This document shows positions 43,856 through 52,514 of a DNA stretch of 64,000 bases, one piece after another (positions within the stretch are counted from its first letter, which is position 1; each line of letters opens with the position of its first letter). The position numbers and the translations under genes are program-made. A model generated the notes under the pieces. The model searched no databases and had not been told where the DNA came from. It worked only from the letters and a program-made list of their open reading frames with translations. The DNA is from Streptomyces sp. V4I2 (GTDB taxonomy: Bacteria > Actinomycetota > Actinomycetes > Streptomycetales > Streptomycetaceae): contig NZ_JAUSZM010000003.1 of the NCBI RefSeq assembly GCF_030817655.1, forward strand, positions 7,192,001 through 7,256,000, in the 5' to 3' direction.

Positions 43856-44052
43856 ATGGCACCATCATGGCGCCATTCGCAAGCCTGGGTGGCGCCTTGT
43901 GTGGGGCGAGGTTGAGAGTGGCCGTCTGAACTGCGAAAACAGGAAGGGATGACCTGAGTCATTGTGGCGCCATGCGTGCTCATGTCCACTGTGGAGGGCG
44001 GGATAGCGCCGAGTGGTGCCCCATGGTGCTGAGTGGCGCCACCCAGCGCCAT
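43856..44052. promoter_or_regulatory. Array of ATGGCGCCAT-like palindromes (putative operators)
   Basis: Repeated near-palindromes: ATGGCACCAT 43856-43865, ATGGCGCCAT 43867-43876 (perfect), GTGGCGCCTT 43889-43898, GTGGCGCCAT 43964-43973, GTGGTGCCCC 44013-44022, ATGGTGCTGA 44023-44032, GTGGCGCCAC 44033-44042 and AGCGCCAT 44045-44052 (reverse ATGGCGCT). Starts of neighbours are 10-12 bp apart within the two clusters, one helical turn. The array begins 10 bp before the RHH start. Ribbon-helix-helix regulators bind such tandem short sites cooperatively. Confidence 0.65.
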
Positions 44053-44280
44053 GGGGTGAGTTGGTAACAGCAGATGCTGATCCGGGCCTTGTCACGGAAG
44101 TGCGGCGTCCACCGTCGGCTCGCTCGAACCGAGTCCTACAGGCTCGCCCGCGGCAACGCCAACCAGCCCAAGCAGTCGTGACCAGGCTCACTTCGGCAGC
44201 TGCCGCACCCGCAATAACCGAACGTCGCCCAGTTCAGGAGACCTCAGCGACCGCCCCGCCGATAGTTCACAACGATGGAG
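44053..44280. other. Spacer with a possible gene remnant
   Basis: One plus-strand frame of 35 codons (44074-44181: MLIRALSRKCGVHRR, then LARTESYRLARGNANQPKQS) has GC-rich third positions but no recognisable homology or ribosome site. It may be a relic; I see nothing else. Confidence 0.2.
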
Positions 44281-44940
44281 TCAAGCGCCTGCGGAAAGGG
44301 ACGGGAGCCTGCGCAGCAGCCACTGCCCGACCGTCCGACGCGAGGGCCGCACCACCATGCGGCCGTGGGCCTTCTGACCGACCAGCTCCACGCGCAGAGT
44401 GACCGGCCTATCAGGATTCGTCGGAGTCTGACGGTACTTGACCCTGCTGTGTACCAGCTGCAGACCATCAGTATCGACCACGATGCCCGGCCTCGTGACC
44501 AGCGTCAGGGTCTTCCCCGTCATCGCCACGTCGATCCGCAGGAGGTCGTGCGTGATCACTGCCTCAGTGAAGTCAAGCGTCACCCCGCAGTACGTCACCG
44601 CAAGCTCCAGCCTCCGCGGTACCACCCAGCGCCCCACGCGCTCGACCGCGCCGCTGTGGACCTGTTCGATCCGAACTATGTCCTTGACCTCTGCTCCAGT
44701 CCCGCCGACCGTAGCCGATACGGGCGGCAGGTCAGCGGTGAGCGCGGTCAGTTCGCTCAGAGTCCGCGCCGACAGGGCGGCCTCCAGGCGCTCGTCCAAC
44801 TCGTCCGCGGTCAGCAGGCCGTCCCCCGCCGCGATACGCAGCACATCCACCACCCGGTCCCGGTCGGCATGAGATGCTCGCAGCTCGGGCGAAGAGCCGG
44901 AGCTGGAGCGCTTCCCGGTGGGCGAAATCTCTCCCGACAT
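44281..44940 (-). CDS. DUF1707 (SHOCT-like) domain protein
   Basis: The 219-residue protein starts at ATG 44938-44940 behind AGGACGGAAG. The N-terminal DUF1707 domain (about 20-75: LRASHADRDRVVDVLRIAAGDGLLTADELDERL) is a short helical module related to SHOCT; the C-terminal part is beta-rich (LAVTYCGVTLDFTEAVI) like DUF2154/cell-wall-active-antibiotic-response domains. No membrane helix is seen. Genes of this kind are usually near regulators of envelope stress. A 12-bp palindrome lies about 70 bp upstream. Confidence 0.82.
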   Translation of the reverse strand: MSGEISPTGKRSSSGSSPELRASHADRDRVVDVLRIAAGDGLLTADELDERLEAALSARTLSELTALTADLPPVSATVGGTGAEVKDIVRIEQVHSGAVERVGRWVVPRRLELAVTYCGVTLDFTEAVITHDLLRIDVAMTGKTLTLVTRPGIVVDTDGLQLVHSRVKYRQTPTNPDRPVTLRVELVGQKAHGRMVVRPSRRTVGQWLLRRLPSLSAGA

Positions 44941-45166
44941 GCTTCCGTCCTGATCCTGTCGAACGTCTCCGCGCGACGCAGGCAGCGGGCGCGAGTAGCA
45001 GACTAACGCTATATCGCGATATGGATCCCGGCTGGACCCCGTCGCGGAGAGGCGATGGGCAGTGGCGATTCGCGGCATGCGGCGTCCATCATGCCGAGGC
45101 CCGGCCGCGACAACAACCGCATCCCAGGGGCCAGTTCACACCGTTCCCCGGGGCCGCTAACCAACG
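44941..45166. other. Upstream region of the DUF1707 gene
   Basis: Non-coding. Contains the palindrome described separately (45011-45022) and AT-rich sequence around it that probably holds the promoter. Confidence 0.4.
45011..45022. promoter_or_regulatory. Perfect 12-bp palindrome ATATCGCGATAT
   Basis: A rare A/T-rich palindrome in this GC-rich genome, 71-82 bp upstream of the DUF1707 start and overlapping a TATA-like -10 on the minus strand. It is a good candidate operator for a dimeric regulator; no regulator gene is adjacent. Confidence 0.5.
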
Positions 45167-45440
45167 TCAGGGCCAGAAGAGGAAGCGTCCCCCGAGTCTG
45201 CTCGTCCCAGCAGCCGAACTCTTCCCGATCTCGGCGATGAAACGCCGGGCCCCTGACGACTGTTCGACCATGACGGGATCAAGCGGGAGCGGATCACCGC
45301 GCCACCGATGACCAGCGTCACCCGTTTGGAGGGATTCCTCGCAGGTCGCACAGCCAAGAGTTGCAGTAGCCGGTAGTTCGTGTCGGCATCCGGTCGGTGC
45401 TGGGTGAGGGCGGTCTCGTTGAGCCCGGGAGTTTGGGCTG
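45167..45440 (-). pseudogene. Possible decayed gene of unknown function
   Basis: One minus-strand frame reads ADTNYRLLQLLAVRPARNP, then KRVTLVIGGAVIRSRLIP, and a second frame continues VMVEQSSGARRFIAEIGKS to a TGA at 45167. Joined, they look like the C-terminal part of one small protein with a frameshift near 45270-45290. The VTLVIGGAVI strand faintly recalls GvpU-like gas-vesicle accessory proteins, but this is weak. Confidence 0.3.
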
Positions 45441-45568
45441 GTCGGCGGGGGAGGTGGCAGCGAGTGGGCAGCCCGAAGGCGATCCAGGCGTGGGCTGCGT
45501 TGCGGCGTACGGACGGAGCGGGATCGCCCTGCAGCCTTGGCGAGCCTTGGTCCGCTGCGGGTTCGAGC

Positions 45569-47348
45569 GTGGTTCTGGTGGCGTGGCTGGGGCGGACGTC
45601 GACCTTCGATCGGCAGGATCCGACGTTGTCGCTGCCCAGGCAGTTGCGGGTGTGCCGACGGGCTCTGCCGGAGGGTGCGGTCATCGCCGCTCACTTCCAT
45701 GACGTGGAGTCGGGGCGCAGGGCTCTTGCCGACCGCGGCCGTGGTGTCGCCCATGAGCAGATGGAGATCCCTGTTCCGCGCGATGGCGGTATCGGGGCTC
45801 TGCTGCGGGAGGCGGGCCGGCCAGGGCGTCGGTTCGATGCGGTGATCCGTGAGTCGATTGATCGGATTGCGCGGCGCGCCCGTTTGGCGACGGAGTTCGA
45901 GTACCGGTTGGAGCAGGCGGGGTGGTGCTGTGGGCGGCGGATGAGCCGATCCGGGGAGCCAGCCGGGGCCGCAGGGGCCGGAGTGCCACGGAGGTGTTGA
46001 TCCGCCGGGTGAAGCAGGGGGTGGTCGAGTGGTATGTCGCCGAGCTGTTGGAGAAGTCCTGGGCGGGCTTCGAGACGCATACCGAGCAGGGTTGCAACGT
46101 CGGCAAGCCCTGCTACGGCTACCGCGCCCGCAGAGTGCCCCACCCCGTGCCGGCGCGCCGGGCCAAGGGCATGAAGAAGACGCTGCTCAAGGCCCACCCG
46201 GTGGAAGGCCCTGTGGTGTCGAAGTGCTGTGCCTGGCGGGTGACGGAGGCGCTCAGCTACCGGCAGATCGCCGAGCGGCTGACACCGATCTGCTCACCCA
46301 TCCACCGCCGGCACCGGTGGACGCCGCGAGGGCGGCGGGGCGCTGGACCACCTCCAGCGTCCGGGAGGTACTGACGAATCCGAGGTACACCGGGCACATG
46401 GTGTGGAACCGGCGGGCCCGCAAGGCCGCAGGCCGCAACCGCCTCAACCCGGCGTGGCAGTGGGTGTGGTCAACCCCCGTGCATCAGGCGCTGGTCGACC
46501 TGGAGACGTTCGTGCGCGCGCAGCAGATCGCCGAGGGCCGCCAGCGCTCGCGCCCCGTCCCTGGGCCGAACCGGCACCCACAGACCAAGCGCGTCTACCG
46601 GCTGCGCGGCTACGTCGTCTGCACCCTGTGCGGCCGCCGCATACACGGCAAGCCCAGCGGAGGGACCACCTACTACGTGTGCGCGCCCAAGGCGGAATAC
46701 CGCCCCGAAGGACATCCGCCCAGCATCTGGATACGCGAGGACACACTCCTCGACCGGCTCGAGGACTTCCTGAGCGTCCACCTCTTCGGCGCGACACGGC
46801 GTCAACTGATAGAAGCCCACGAGGGAACGGTCGATGCGGAGCAGCAGCGGGAGCGGCGCCAGCGGCTGTCGTCCCTGCGGACAGCCGTCGCGGACTGTGC
46901 AGCCAGGAGCCGGCGCCTGGTCCGGAACCTGCAACTGCTGGAGCGGCCCCACCCGAGCCTCCTCCACGAGATCGCGGCACGCCCCACCGAGCTACGGGCG
47001 CAGCAGCAGGACCTCCAACAGCGGCTCATCACCGAGTTGAACACTGAGGCAGGCGAACACGAGCGGTACCGGGACGGAGCGCGCGTACCACTCAGCAAGG
47101 TTCCGGTGACAGCAGCCCAGCTGTCGCGTCTGCCGGACGAGATGTCCCGGCCGCTCTTCGAACCCCTACAACTGAGCGTTCGCTACGACGGCCGCACCGG
47201 CGATGCCGTGTGCGGGATCGTCCTTCCCTTCGCCGTCACGAACGACGAGTCATACGGGATCCCGCAGAGCGAGGCTCACGCCGTCCGCTGCGAAGTTGCC
47301 GTCCCTGACGGGGCGGATGCCGCAGCGCTGCAAGAGCGACAGCTGTAG
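45569..47348 (+). pseudogene. Large serine recombinase, frameshifted
   Basis: From GTG 45569 the catalytic domain begins WLGRTSTFDRQDPTLSLPRQLRVC (the Ser of RTST is the usual nucleophile region), followed by IRESIDRIARR. The frame breaks near 45925, continues in a second frame with TRRVKQG-like, GFETHTEQG and KPCYGYRA, breaks again near 46310, and finishes in a third frame with the recombinase domain (SVREVLTNPRYTGHMVWNRRARK), the zinc ribbon (VVCTLCGRRIHGK ... YYVCAPK) and a coiled coil to the TAG at 47348. It is the decayed integrase of a mobile element, next to tRNA-Arg. Confidence 0.85.
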
Positions 47349-47710
47349 GCGATGGTGAGGGTGCTGGCCTGGCTGGCGGACCGAGGGAGCGGCGGGACAT
47401 AGGCGCGGTCACGACGAGAGGCCGCCGCGCACGAATCCGTCAGGGAGGAGCGTACTCCGTGACCAGCTCGTATGGCAGAGCGTGACGGAAGTGCTTGCTG
47501 CTGGCACCCCCCGTATGGTTCGAACCTGCGCATGCCGCCAAGCGGGTCCCTAAACCGCTGCGGCACGCCCCTCACCTGCGGCAATGTCACTTCCGGGCAT
47601 GCCGCAGACGAGAGGTGATCTTCCTCAACGGCTGACTTTCTGCGCACCAGAGGTAGTCCCGCAGGCAGGGCCAATGTCGGCCCTGACCTGCGAGAACCCG
47701 GAATGTGATC
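47349..47710. other. Intergenic region with degenerate tRNA 3' copy
   Basis: No gene. TTCGAACCTGCGCA (47519-47532) repeats tRNA-Arg positions 47728-47741 exactly, and TGGCACCCCCC before it resembles the acceptor end. The spacing from the acceptor-like end to the T-loop is also kept. It looks like an old attachment-site copy left by element integration. Confidence 0.45.
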
Positions 47711-47785
47711 TGGTGCCCCCGGCAGGATTCGAACCTGCGCACACGGCTCCGGAGGCCGTTGCTCTATCCCCTGAGCTACGGGGGC
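47711..47785 (-). tRNA. tRNA-Arg (anticodon CCG)
   Basis: A full cloverleaf can be drawn: acceptor GCCCCCG/CGGGGGC, D stem GCTC/GAGC, anticodon stem ACGGC/GCCGT with loop CTCCGGA (anticodon CCG, reads CGG), T stem GCAGG/CCTGC with loop TTCGAAT, discriminator A, and an encoded CCA (47711-47713). It is an integration hot spot in many actinobacteria; recombinase debris lies on its 3' side. Confidence 0.95.
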
Positions 47786-47989
47786 GTGTCGGTCGCGGTG
47801 TTCGCGGCGACGGGTAGAACCCTACCAGTTCTCTCGGGGTGTTCATGAACGGTTTCCCGGGGTCAGGGGCGGTCGGGAGCAGGCCGCAGGGAGGGGGCAG
47901 TGCGTCGTCGCGGGGGGAGAGGTACCCCGCACGGGGCGGAAGTGGGGAAAACCCGGACGCGGTGGCCGGTCCGGACCTACTCTCGAGTT

Positions 47990-48457
47990 GTGTCAGGCGC
48001 GTCGGGCCGGGTGCTTGTTGTGGACGACAACAAGGTCATCCGGCAGCTGATCAGGGTCAATCTCGAGCTGGAGGGCATCGAGGTCGTGACCGCGGCCGAT
48101 GGTGCCGAGTGTCTGGATGTCGTTCATCAGGTGCAGCCCGATGTGGTCACCCTTGATGTCGTCATGCCTCGGTTGGACGGGCTGCGGACTGCCGCTCGGC
48201 TGCGTGCCGACGACCGGACCCGTGATCTTCCGCTCGCCATCGTCAGCGCCTGTACCCAGCACGAGGTCGAGGCCGGCCTCGACGTCGGCGTCGATGCCTT
48301 CCTCGCCAAGCCCTTTGAGCCCGCCGAACTTGTCCGCCTCGTACGGCAGTTGATCGAGCGCGAGCGGAGCGGAGTGCCCGGGGGAGTGGACGGGGTGGCC
48401 TTCGGGAGTGTCCTCGGGGGCGGGGAAGCCGAGCGGGCCGGCCGTACCGGCGGCTGA
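47990..48457 (+). CDS. Receiver-only response regulator
   Basis: The 155-residue protein is a single CheY-like receiver domain (about 5-125) with acidic D12/D13, phosphoacceptor D56 in TLDVVMPRLDG, T89 in VSACT and K107 in LAKPFEP, plus a short Gly-rich tail. There is no output domain, so it must act through protein contact. The GTG start at 47990 has a poor ribosome site. A stand-alone regulator upstream of the nrtL-lysA-hom block is conserved in Streptomyces; its kinase is unknown. Confidence 0.85.
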   Translation: MSGASGRVLVVDDNKVIRQLIRVNLELEGIEVVTAADGAECLDVVHQVQPDVVTLDVVMPRLDGLRTAARLRADDRTRDLPLAIVSACTQHEVEAGLDVGVDAFLAKPFEPAELVRLVRQLIERERSGVPGGVDGVAFGSVLGGGEAERAGRTGG

Positions 48458-48557
48458 GCACCGACGTCGCGCGGTCAGCAGCGCCCCTCGTCCACATCGC
48501 GGACCCTCGCCCAAACCGACTCGCCTACCCACCCCCCTCCTCCCCTACGCTTGTCCC

Positions 48558-49604
48558 GTGACCCCCGTCGAGCTCTCCGGCACCGTGCTGCGCGCGGTGC
48601 GTCGTGCTGTCGACGAGGGGGAGCTGAGTGTCACCGTGCCGGGGCGGGCTGTCGTCACGCCTCCCGGGCCTGGTGGCTGTGGTGATTACGCCACCAACAT
48701 CGCCCTCCAGCTGGCTCGCCCGGCCGGCCGGCCGCCCCTCCAGGTCGCCGAGGTGCTGCTGCCGTACCTCCTCGCCGCGGACGCCGTCACCGACGTTGTC
48801 GTCACGGGGCCCGGATTCCTCAACATCAGCTTGCGGAGCGGTTCGCCCGCGGCGCTTGTCGAGGAGATCCTGCGGCGCGGAAAGTGGTACGGCCATGTCC
48901 ACGGGCCCGACGCGCAGCCGCTCGTACCGCTCCACGCCCCTCACGAGGTCCGCGCCGTCGTCGTCATGGACGCCACCGCCCGCATCCTCCGCTCGCACGG
49001 GGCCTTCGTCCGCACCAACTGTGAGGCCCCTCTCCAGCCCGAGTGGACCGACATCCTGGGCGTACGCGTCGACAGCCACGGCCCCTCCGCAACGCCGGGC
49101 GGCCTCTCCCTGCGACCCGTGCCGGCCGCCCCCGTCGACCCCCTCCCGCTCGGCCGCGACGCCGCCCGGTGGGCCCTCCTCCATCCCGCCCTCCACGACC
49201 GCCCCCGCCTCACCGACGACCACCTCGTCCAGCGTGAGAGCAACCCCCTCTTCCGCGTGCGGTACGCCCACGCCCGCACCCGGGCCCTCCGCCGCAACGC
49301 CGCCGATCTGGGCTTCGCCGCCGAGCCCGGAGACGTACCGGACGCGCGGGCACTGGAGAACGCCCTCGCCGACCACCTCCGCGTCCTCACCCAGGCCGCA
49401 TCCCACCGCACCCCCGACCGTCTCGCCCGGCACCTCGTCACCGTCGCCGATGCCGTCGCCCCCCTCCTCCCCACCGTCCTCCCGCGCGGCGACGAGAAAC
49501 CCTCGGCCGCCCACCGTGCCCGGCTCGCGCTCGCCGAAGCCGCCGGGGCGGTGCTGGCCGGTGGCCTGTCCCTGCTCGGCATCGACGCACCCCAACACCT
49601 CTGA
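48558..49604 (+). CDS. nrtL: ArgS-related anticodon-binding protein NrtL
   Basis: The 348-residue protein looks like arginyl-tRNA synthetase with the catalytic core removed. It keeps the N-terminal additional domain (about 1-110: GDYATNIALQLARPAG and VVVTGPGFLNISL) and the C-terminal DALR anticodon-binding domain (about 230-348: NPLFRVRYAHARTRALRR ... LGIDAPQHL). The HIGH and KMSKS motifs are absent and the middle is degenerate. It cannot charge tRNA; it may bind tRNA-Arg or simply be a paralogue kept for another reason. It lies directly upstream of lysA (16 bp), the place argS takes in corynebacteria. GTG start. Confidence 0.88.
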   Translation: MTPVELSGTVLRAVRRAVDEGELSVTVPGRAVVTPPGPGGCGDYATNIALQLARPAGRPPLQVAEVLLPYLLAADAVTDVVVTGPGFLNISLRSGSPAALVEEILRRGKWYGHVHGPDAQPLVPLHAPHEVRAVVVMDATARILRSHGAFVRTNCEAPLQPEWTDILGVRVDSHGPSATPGGLSLRPVPAAPVDPLPLGRDAARWALLHPALHDRPRLTDDHLVQRESNPLFRVRYAHARTRALRRNAADLGFAAEPGDVPDARALENALADHLRVLTQAASHRTPDRLARHLVTVADAVAPLLPTVLPRGDEKPSAAHRARLALAEAAGAVLAGGLSLLGIDAPQHL

Positions 49605-49620
49605 GAGAGCCACCCGAGAA

Positions 49621-51021
49621 ATGAGCCGTTCCGCACACCCCGCCGGGCCCCGTCACGCCGATGTCCTCCCCGAGGGGCGCTCCGTAGCAAGCGCAGCCCC
49701 GCCGGCCGACCTCAACACCCTCGACCCGAAGGTCTGGGCCCAGACGGTCACCCGCGACTCCCAGGGCGTCGTCACCGTCGGTGGCATCGACGTGAAGGCC
49801 CTTGCCGAAGAACACGGCACCCCCGCCTACATCGTCGACGAGACCGACTTCCGTGCCCGTGCCCGCGCCTGGCGCACCGCCTTCGGGCACGACGCCGACG
49901 TCTTCTACGCCGGCAAGGCCTTCCTCTCCCGCGCCATCGTGCGCTGGCTGCACGAGGAAGGGCTCAACCTGGATGTGTGCTCCGGTGGGGAACTCGCCAC
50001 CGCCCTCTCCGCCGGCATGCCCGCCGACCGCATCGCCTTCCACGGCAACAACAAGTCCACCGAAGAGATCCACCGCGCGATCACCGCAGGCGTCGGCCGC
50101 ATCGTCCTCGACTCCTTCCAGGAGATCGTCCGCGTCGCCCACATCGCCGAGTCCCTCGGCAAGCGGCAGCGCGTCCAGATCCGTATCACCGTCGGCGTCG
50201 AGGCCCACACCCACGAGTTCATCGCCACCGCCCACGAGGACCAGAAGTTCGGCATCCCGCTGGCCGGCGGCCAGGCCGCCGAGGCCGTACGCCGTGCCCT
50301 GAGGCTCGACGGGCTCGAGCTCATCGGGATTCACAGCCACATCGGGTCCCAGATCTTCGACATGTCAGGCTTCGAGGTCGCCGCCCACCGTGTCGTCGGA
50401 CTGCTGAAGGACATCCGCGACGAGCACGGCGTCGAGCTCCCCGAGATCGACCTCGGTGGCGGCCTCGGTATCGCCTACACCAGCGACGACGACCCCCGCG
50501 AGCCCCACGAGATCGCCAAGGCGCTGACGGAGATCGTCAGCCGTGAGTGCGACTCCGCCAAGCTGCGCACCCCCCGCATCTCCGTCGAGCCGGGGCGCGC
50601 CATCGTCGGGCCGACCGCCTTCACGCTGTACGAGGTCGGCACCATCAAGCCCCTCGACGGGTTGCGGACGTACGTCTCCGTCGACGGCGGCATGTCCGAC
50701 AACATCCGTACCGCGCTCTACGACGCCGAGTACAGCGTCGCTCTCGTGTCCCGCACATCCGATGCCGCGCCCATGCTCGCCCGCGTCGTCGGCAAGCACT
50801 GTGAGAGCGGCGACATCGTGGTGAAGGACGCGTTCCTGCCCGCCGACCTGGCACCGGGTGACCTGATCGCCGTACCGGCGACGGGCGCGTACTGCCGGTC
50901 CATGGCCAGCAACTACAACCATGTGCTGCGCCCGCCGGTCGTTGCGGTCAACGACGGAGCATCCCGTGTCATCGTCCGCCGCGAGACGGAGGAGGACCTC
51001 CTGCGCCTCGACGTCGGGTGA
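49621..51021 (+). CDS. lysA: Diaminopimelate decarboxylase
   Basis: The 466-residue fold-type III PLP enzyme makes lysine from meso-diaminopimelate. The PLP Lys is K99 in DVFYAGKAF; further motifs are HGNNKS, GIHSHIGSQI, the Gly-rich phosphate loop DLGGGLGIAY, EPGRAIVG and CESGD. The length is normal; the first ~35 residues are a poorly conserved extension. It is in operon with nrtL, and hom follows after a terminator-like hairpin. Confidence 0.96.
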   Translation: MSRSAHPAGPRHADVLPEGRSVASAAPPADLNTLDPKVWAQTVTRDSQGVVTVGGIDVKALAEEHGTPAYIVDETDFRARARAWRTAFGHDADVFYAGKAFLSRAIVRWLHEEGLNLDVCSGGELATALSAGMPADRIAFHGNNKSTEEIHRAITAGVGRIVLDSFQEIVRVAHIAESLGKRQRVQIRITVGVEAHTHEFIATAHEDQKFGIPLAGGQAAEAVRRALRLDGLELIGIHSHIGSQIFDMSGFEVAAHRVVGLLKDIRDEHGVELPEIDLGGGLGIAYTSDDDPREPHEIAKALTEIVSRECDSAKLRTPRISVEPGRAIVGPTAFTLYEVGTIKPLDGLRTYVSVDGGMSDNIRTALYDAEYSVALVSRTSDAAPMLARVVGKHCESGDIVVKDAFLPADLAPGDLIAVPATGAYCRSMASNYNHVLRPPVVAVNDGASRVIVRRETEEDLLRLDVG

Positions 51022-51086
51022 GGCCCTGAGAAAGGCCCCTCAAAAGGCCTCTCGAAAGTCCTCTGGAAAGACAGGGGAAACGGGGA

Positions 51087-51109
51087 GCGGAAGATCTCCT
51101 GTCTTCCGC
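51087..51109 (+). terminator. Hairpin between lysA and hom
   Basis: GCGGAAGA (51087-51094) and TCTTCCGC (51102-51109) form a perfect 8-bp stem with a 7-base loop. An outer pairing ACAGGGG / CCCCTGT can extend it. It lies 66 bp after the lysA stop and is a probable terminator or attenuator. Confidence 0.6.
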
Positions 51110-51215
51110 CCCTGTACAAATGAAATCGATGTCTCACGATCCGGACATGGGATAGAAACTCCCGTTCGGTGAGTGAGACTGGTCCAACCGTGACGGTATG
51201 AGGAAACGAGGTCGG

Positions 51216-52508
51216 ATGATGCGTACGCGTCCGCTGAAGGTGGCGCTGCTGGGCTGTGGAGTGGTCGGCTCAGAGGTGGCGCGCATCATGACGACGCACG
51301 CCGCCGACCTCGCCGCGCGCATCGGCGCCCCCGTGGAGCTCGCCGGTGTGGCCGTACGCCGGCCCTCCAAGGTCCGCGAGGGCATCGACCCCGCCCTCGT
51401 CACCACCGACGCCACCGCCCTCGTCAAGCGCGGCGACATCGACGTGGTCGTCGAGGTCATCGGCGGCATCGAGCCCGCTCGTACGCTCATCACCACCGCC
51501 TTCGAGCACGGCGCGTCCGTGGTCTCCGCGAACAAGGCCCTCCTCGCCCAGGACGGCGCCGACCTGCACGCGGCGGCGGAGGCGCACAACAAGGACCTCT
51601 ACTACGAGGCCGCCGTCGCCGGTGCCATCCCGCTGATCCGTCCGCTGCGCGAGTCCCTCGCCGGGGACAAGGTGAACCGGGTGCTCGGGATCGTCAACGG
51701 GACCACCAACTTCATCCTCGACAAGATGGACTCCACGGGGGCCGGCTATCAGGAAGCCCTCGACGAGGCCACGGCGCTCGGATACGCGGAAGCGGACCCG
51801 ACCGCCGATGTCGAAGCGTTCGACGCCGCCGCCAAGGCGGCCATCCTCGCCGGGATCGCCTTCCACACGCGCGTGCGTCTCGACGACGTCTACCGCGAGG
51901 GCATGACCGAGGTCACCGCCGCCGACTTCGCCTCCGCGCGGGAGATGGGCTGCACCATCAAGCTGCTCGCCATCTGCGAGCGGGCGGAGGACGGCGGGTC
52001 CGTCACCGCACGCGTGCATCCCGCGATGATTCCGCTGACCCACCCGCTCGCCTCCGTGCGCGGCGCGTACAACGCCGTGTTCGTCGAGTCCGACGCCTCC
52101 GGGCAGCTGATGTTCTACGGCCCCGGCGCCGGCGGCGCCCCCACCGCCTCCGCCGTGCTCGGTGACCTCGTCGCCGTCTGCCGCAACCGGCTCAACGGCG
52201 CCACCGGCCCGGGGGAGTCGTCGTACGCCGCGCTGCCCGTGTCGGGCATGGGCGCGGTCGTCACGCGCTACCACATCAGCCTCGACGTGGCGGACAAACC
52301 GGGTGTTCTCGCCCAGGTCGCCACCGTGTTCGCCGAGCACGGTGTCTCGATCGATACGGTTCGCCAGCAGGGGAAGGACGGCGAGGCCTCTCTCGTCGTC
52401 GTCACGCACCGCGCGTCCGACGCCGCCCTGGGCGGCACCGTCGAGGCGTTGCGCAAGCTCGACACCGTGCGTGGTGTCGCCAGCATCATGCGGGTTGAAG
52501 GAGAGTAA
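51216..52508 (+). CDS. hom: Homoserine dehydrogenase
   Basis: The 430-residue enzyme reduces aspartate semialdehyde to homoserine, the branch point to threonine and methionine. The N-terminal NAD(P) fold has LLGCGVVGSEVAR; the catalytic region has GIVNGTTNFIL and the Lys/Asp-containing EADPTADVEAFDAAAK; a C-terminal ACT domain (about 352-430: HISLDVADKPGVLAQVATVFAEHGVS) should give threonine feedback. Start ATG 51216 behind GAGG; an in-frame ATG at 51198 is less likely. It is followed by thrC after 6 bp. Confidence 0.95.
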   Translation: MMRTRPLKVALLGCGVVGSEVARIMTTHAADLAARIGAPVELAGVAVRRPSKVREGIDPALVTTDATALVKRGDIDVVVEVIGGIEPARTLITTAFEHGASVVSANKALLAQDGADLHAAAEAHNKDLYYEAAVAGAIPLIRPLRESLAGDKVNRVLGIVNGTTNFILDKMDSTGAGYQEALDEATALGYAEADPTADVEAFDAAAKAAILAGIAFHTRVRLDDVYREGMTEVTAADFASAREMGCTIKLLAICERAEDGGSVTARVHPAMIPLTHPLASVRGAYNAVFVESDASGQLMFYGPGAGGAPTASAVLGDLVAVCRNRLNGATGPGESSYAALPVSGMGAVVTRYHISLDVADKPGVLAQVATVFAEHGVSIDTVRQQGKDGEASLVVVTHRASDAALGGTVEALRKLDTVRGVASIMRVEGE

Positions 52509-52514
52509 CCAGCA

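Noticed and set aside
43856..44052. A CRISPR array
   Set aside because: The repeated unit is an 8-10-bp palindrome with irregular short spacing, not a 25-40-bp repeat with unique spacers, and there are no cas genes.
44074..44181. A 35-codon gene on the plus strand
   Set aside because: GC-rich third positions are suggestive, but there is no ribosome site or recognisable homology, so it was kept only as a possible remnant.
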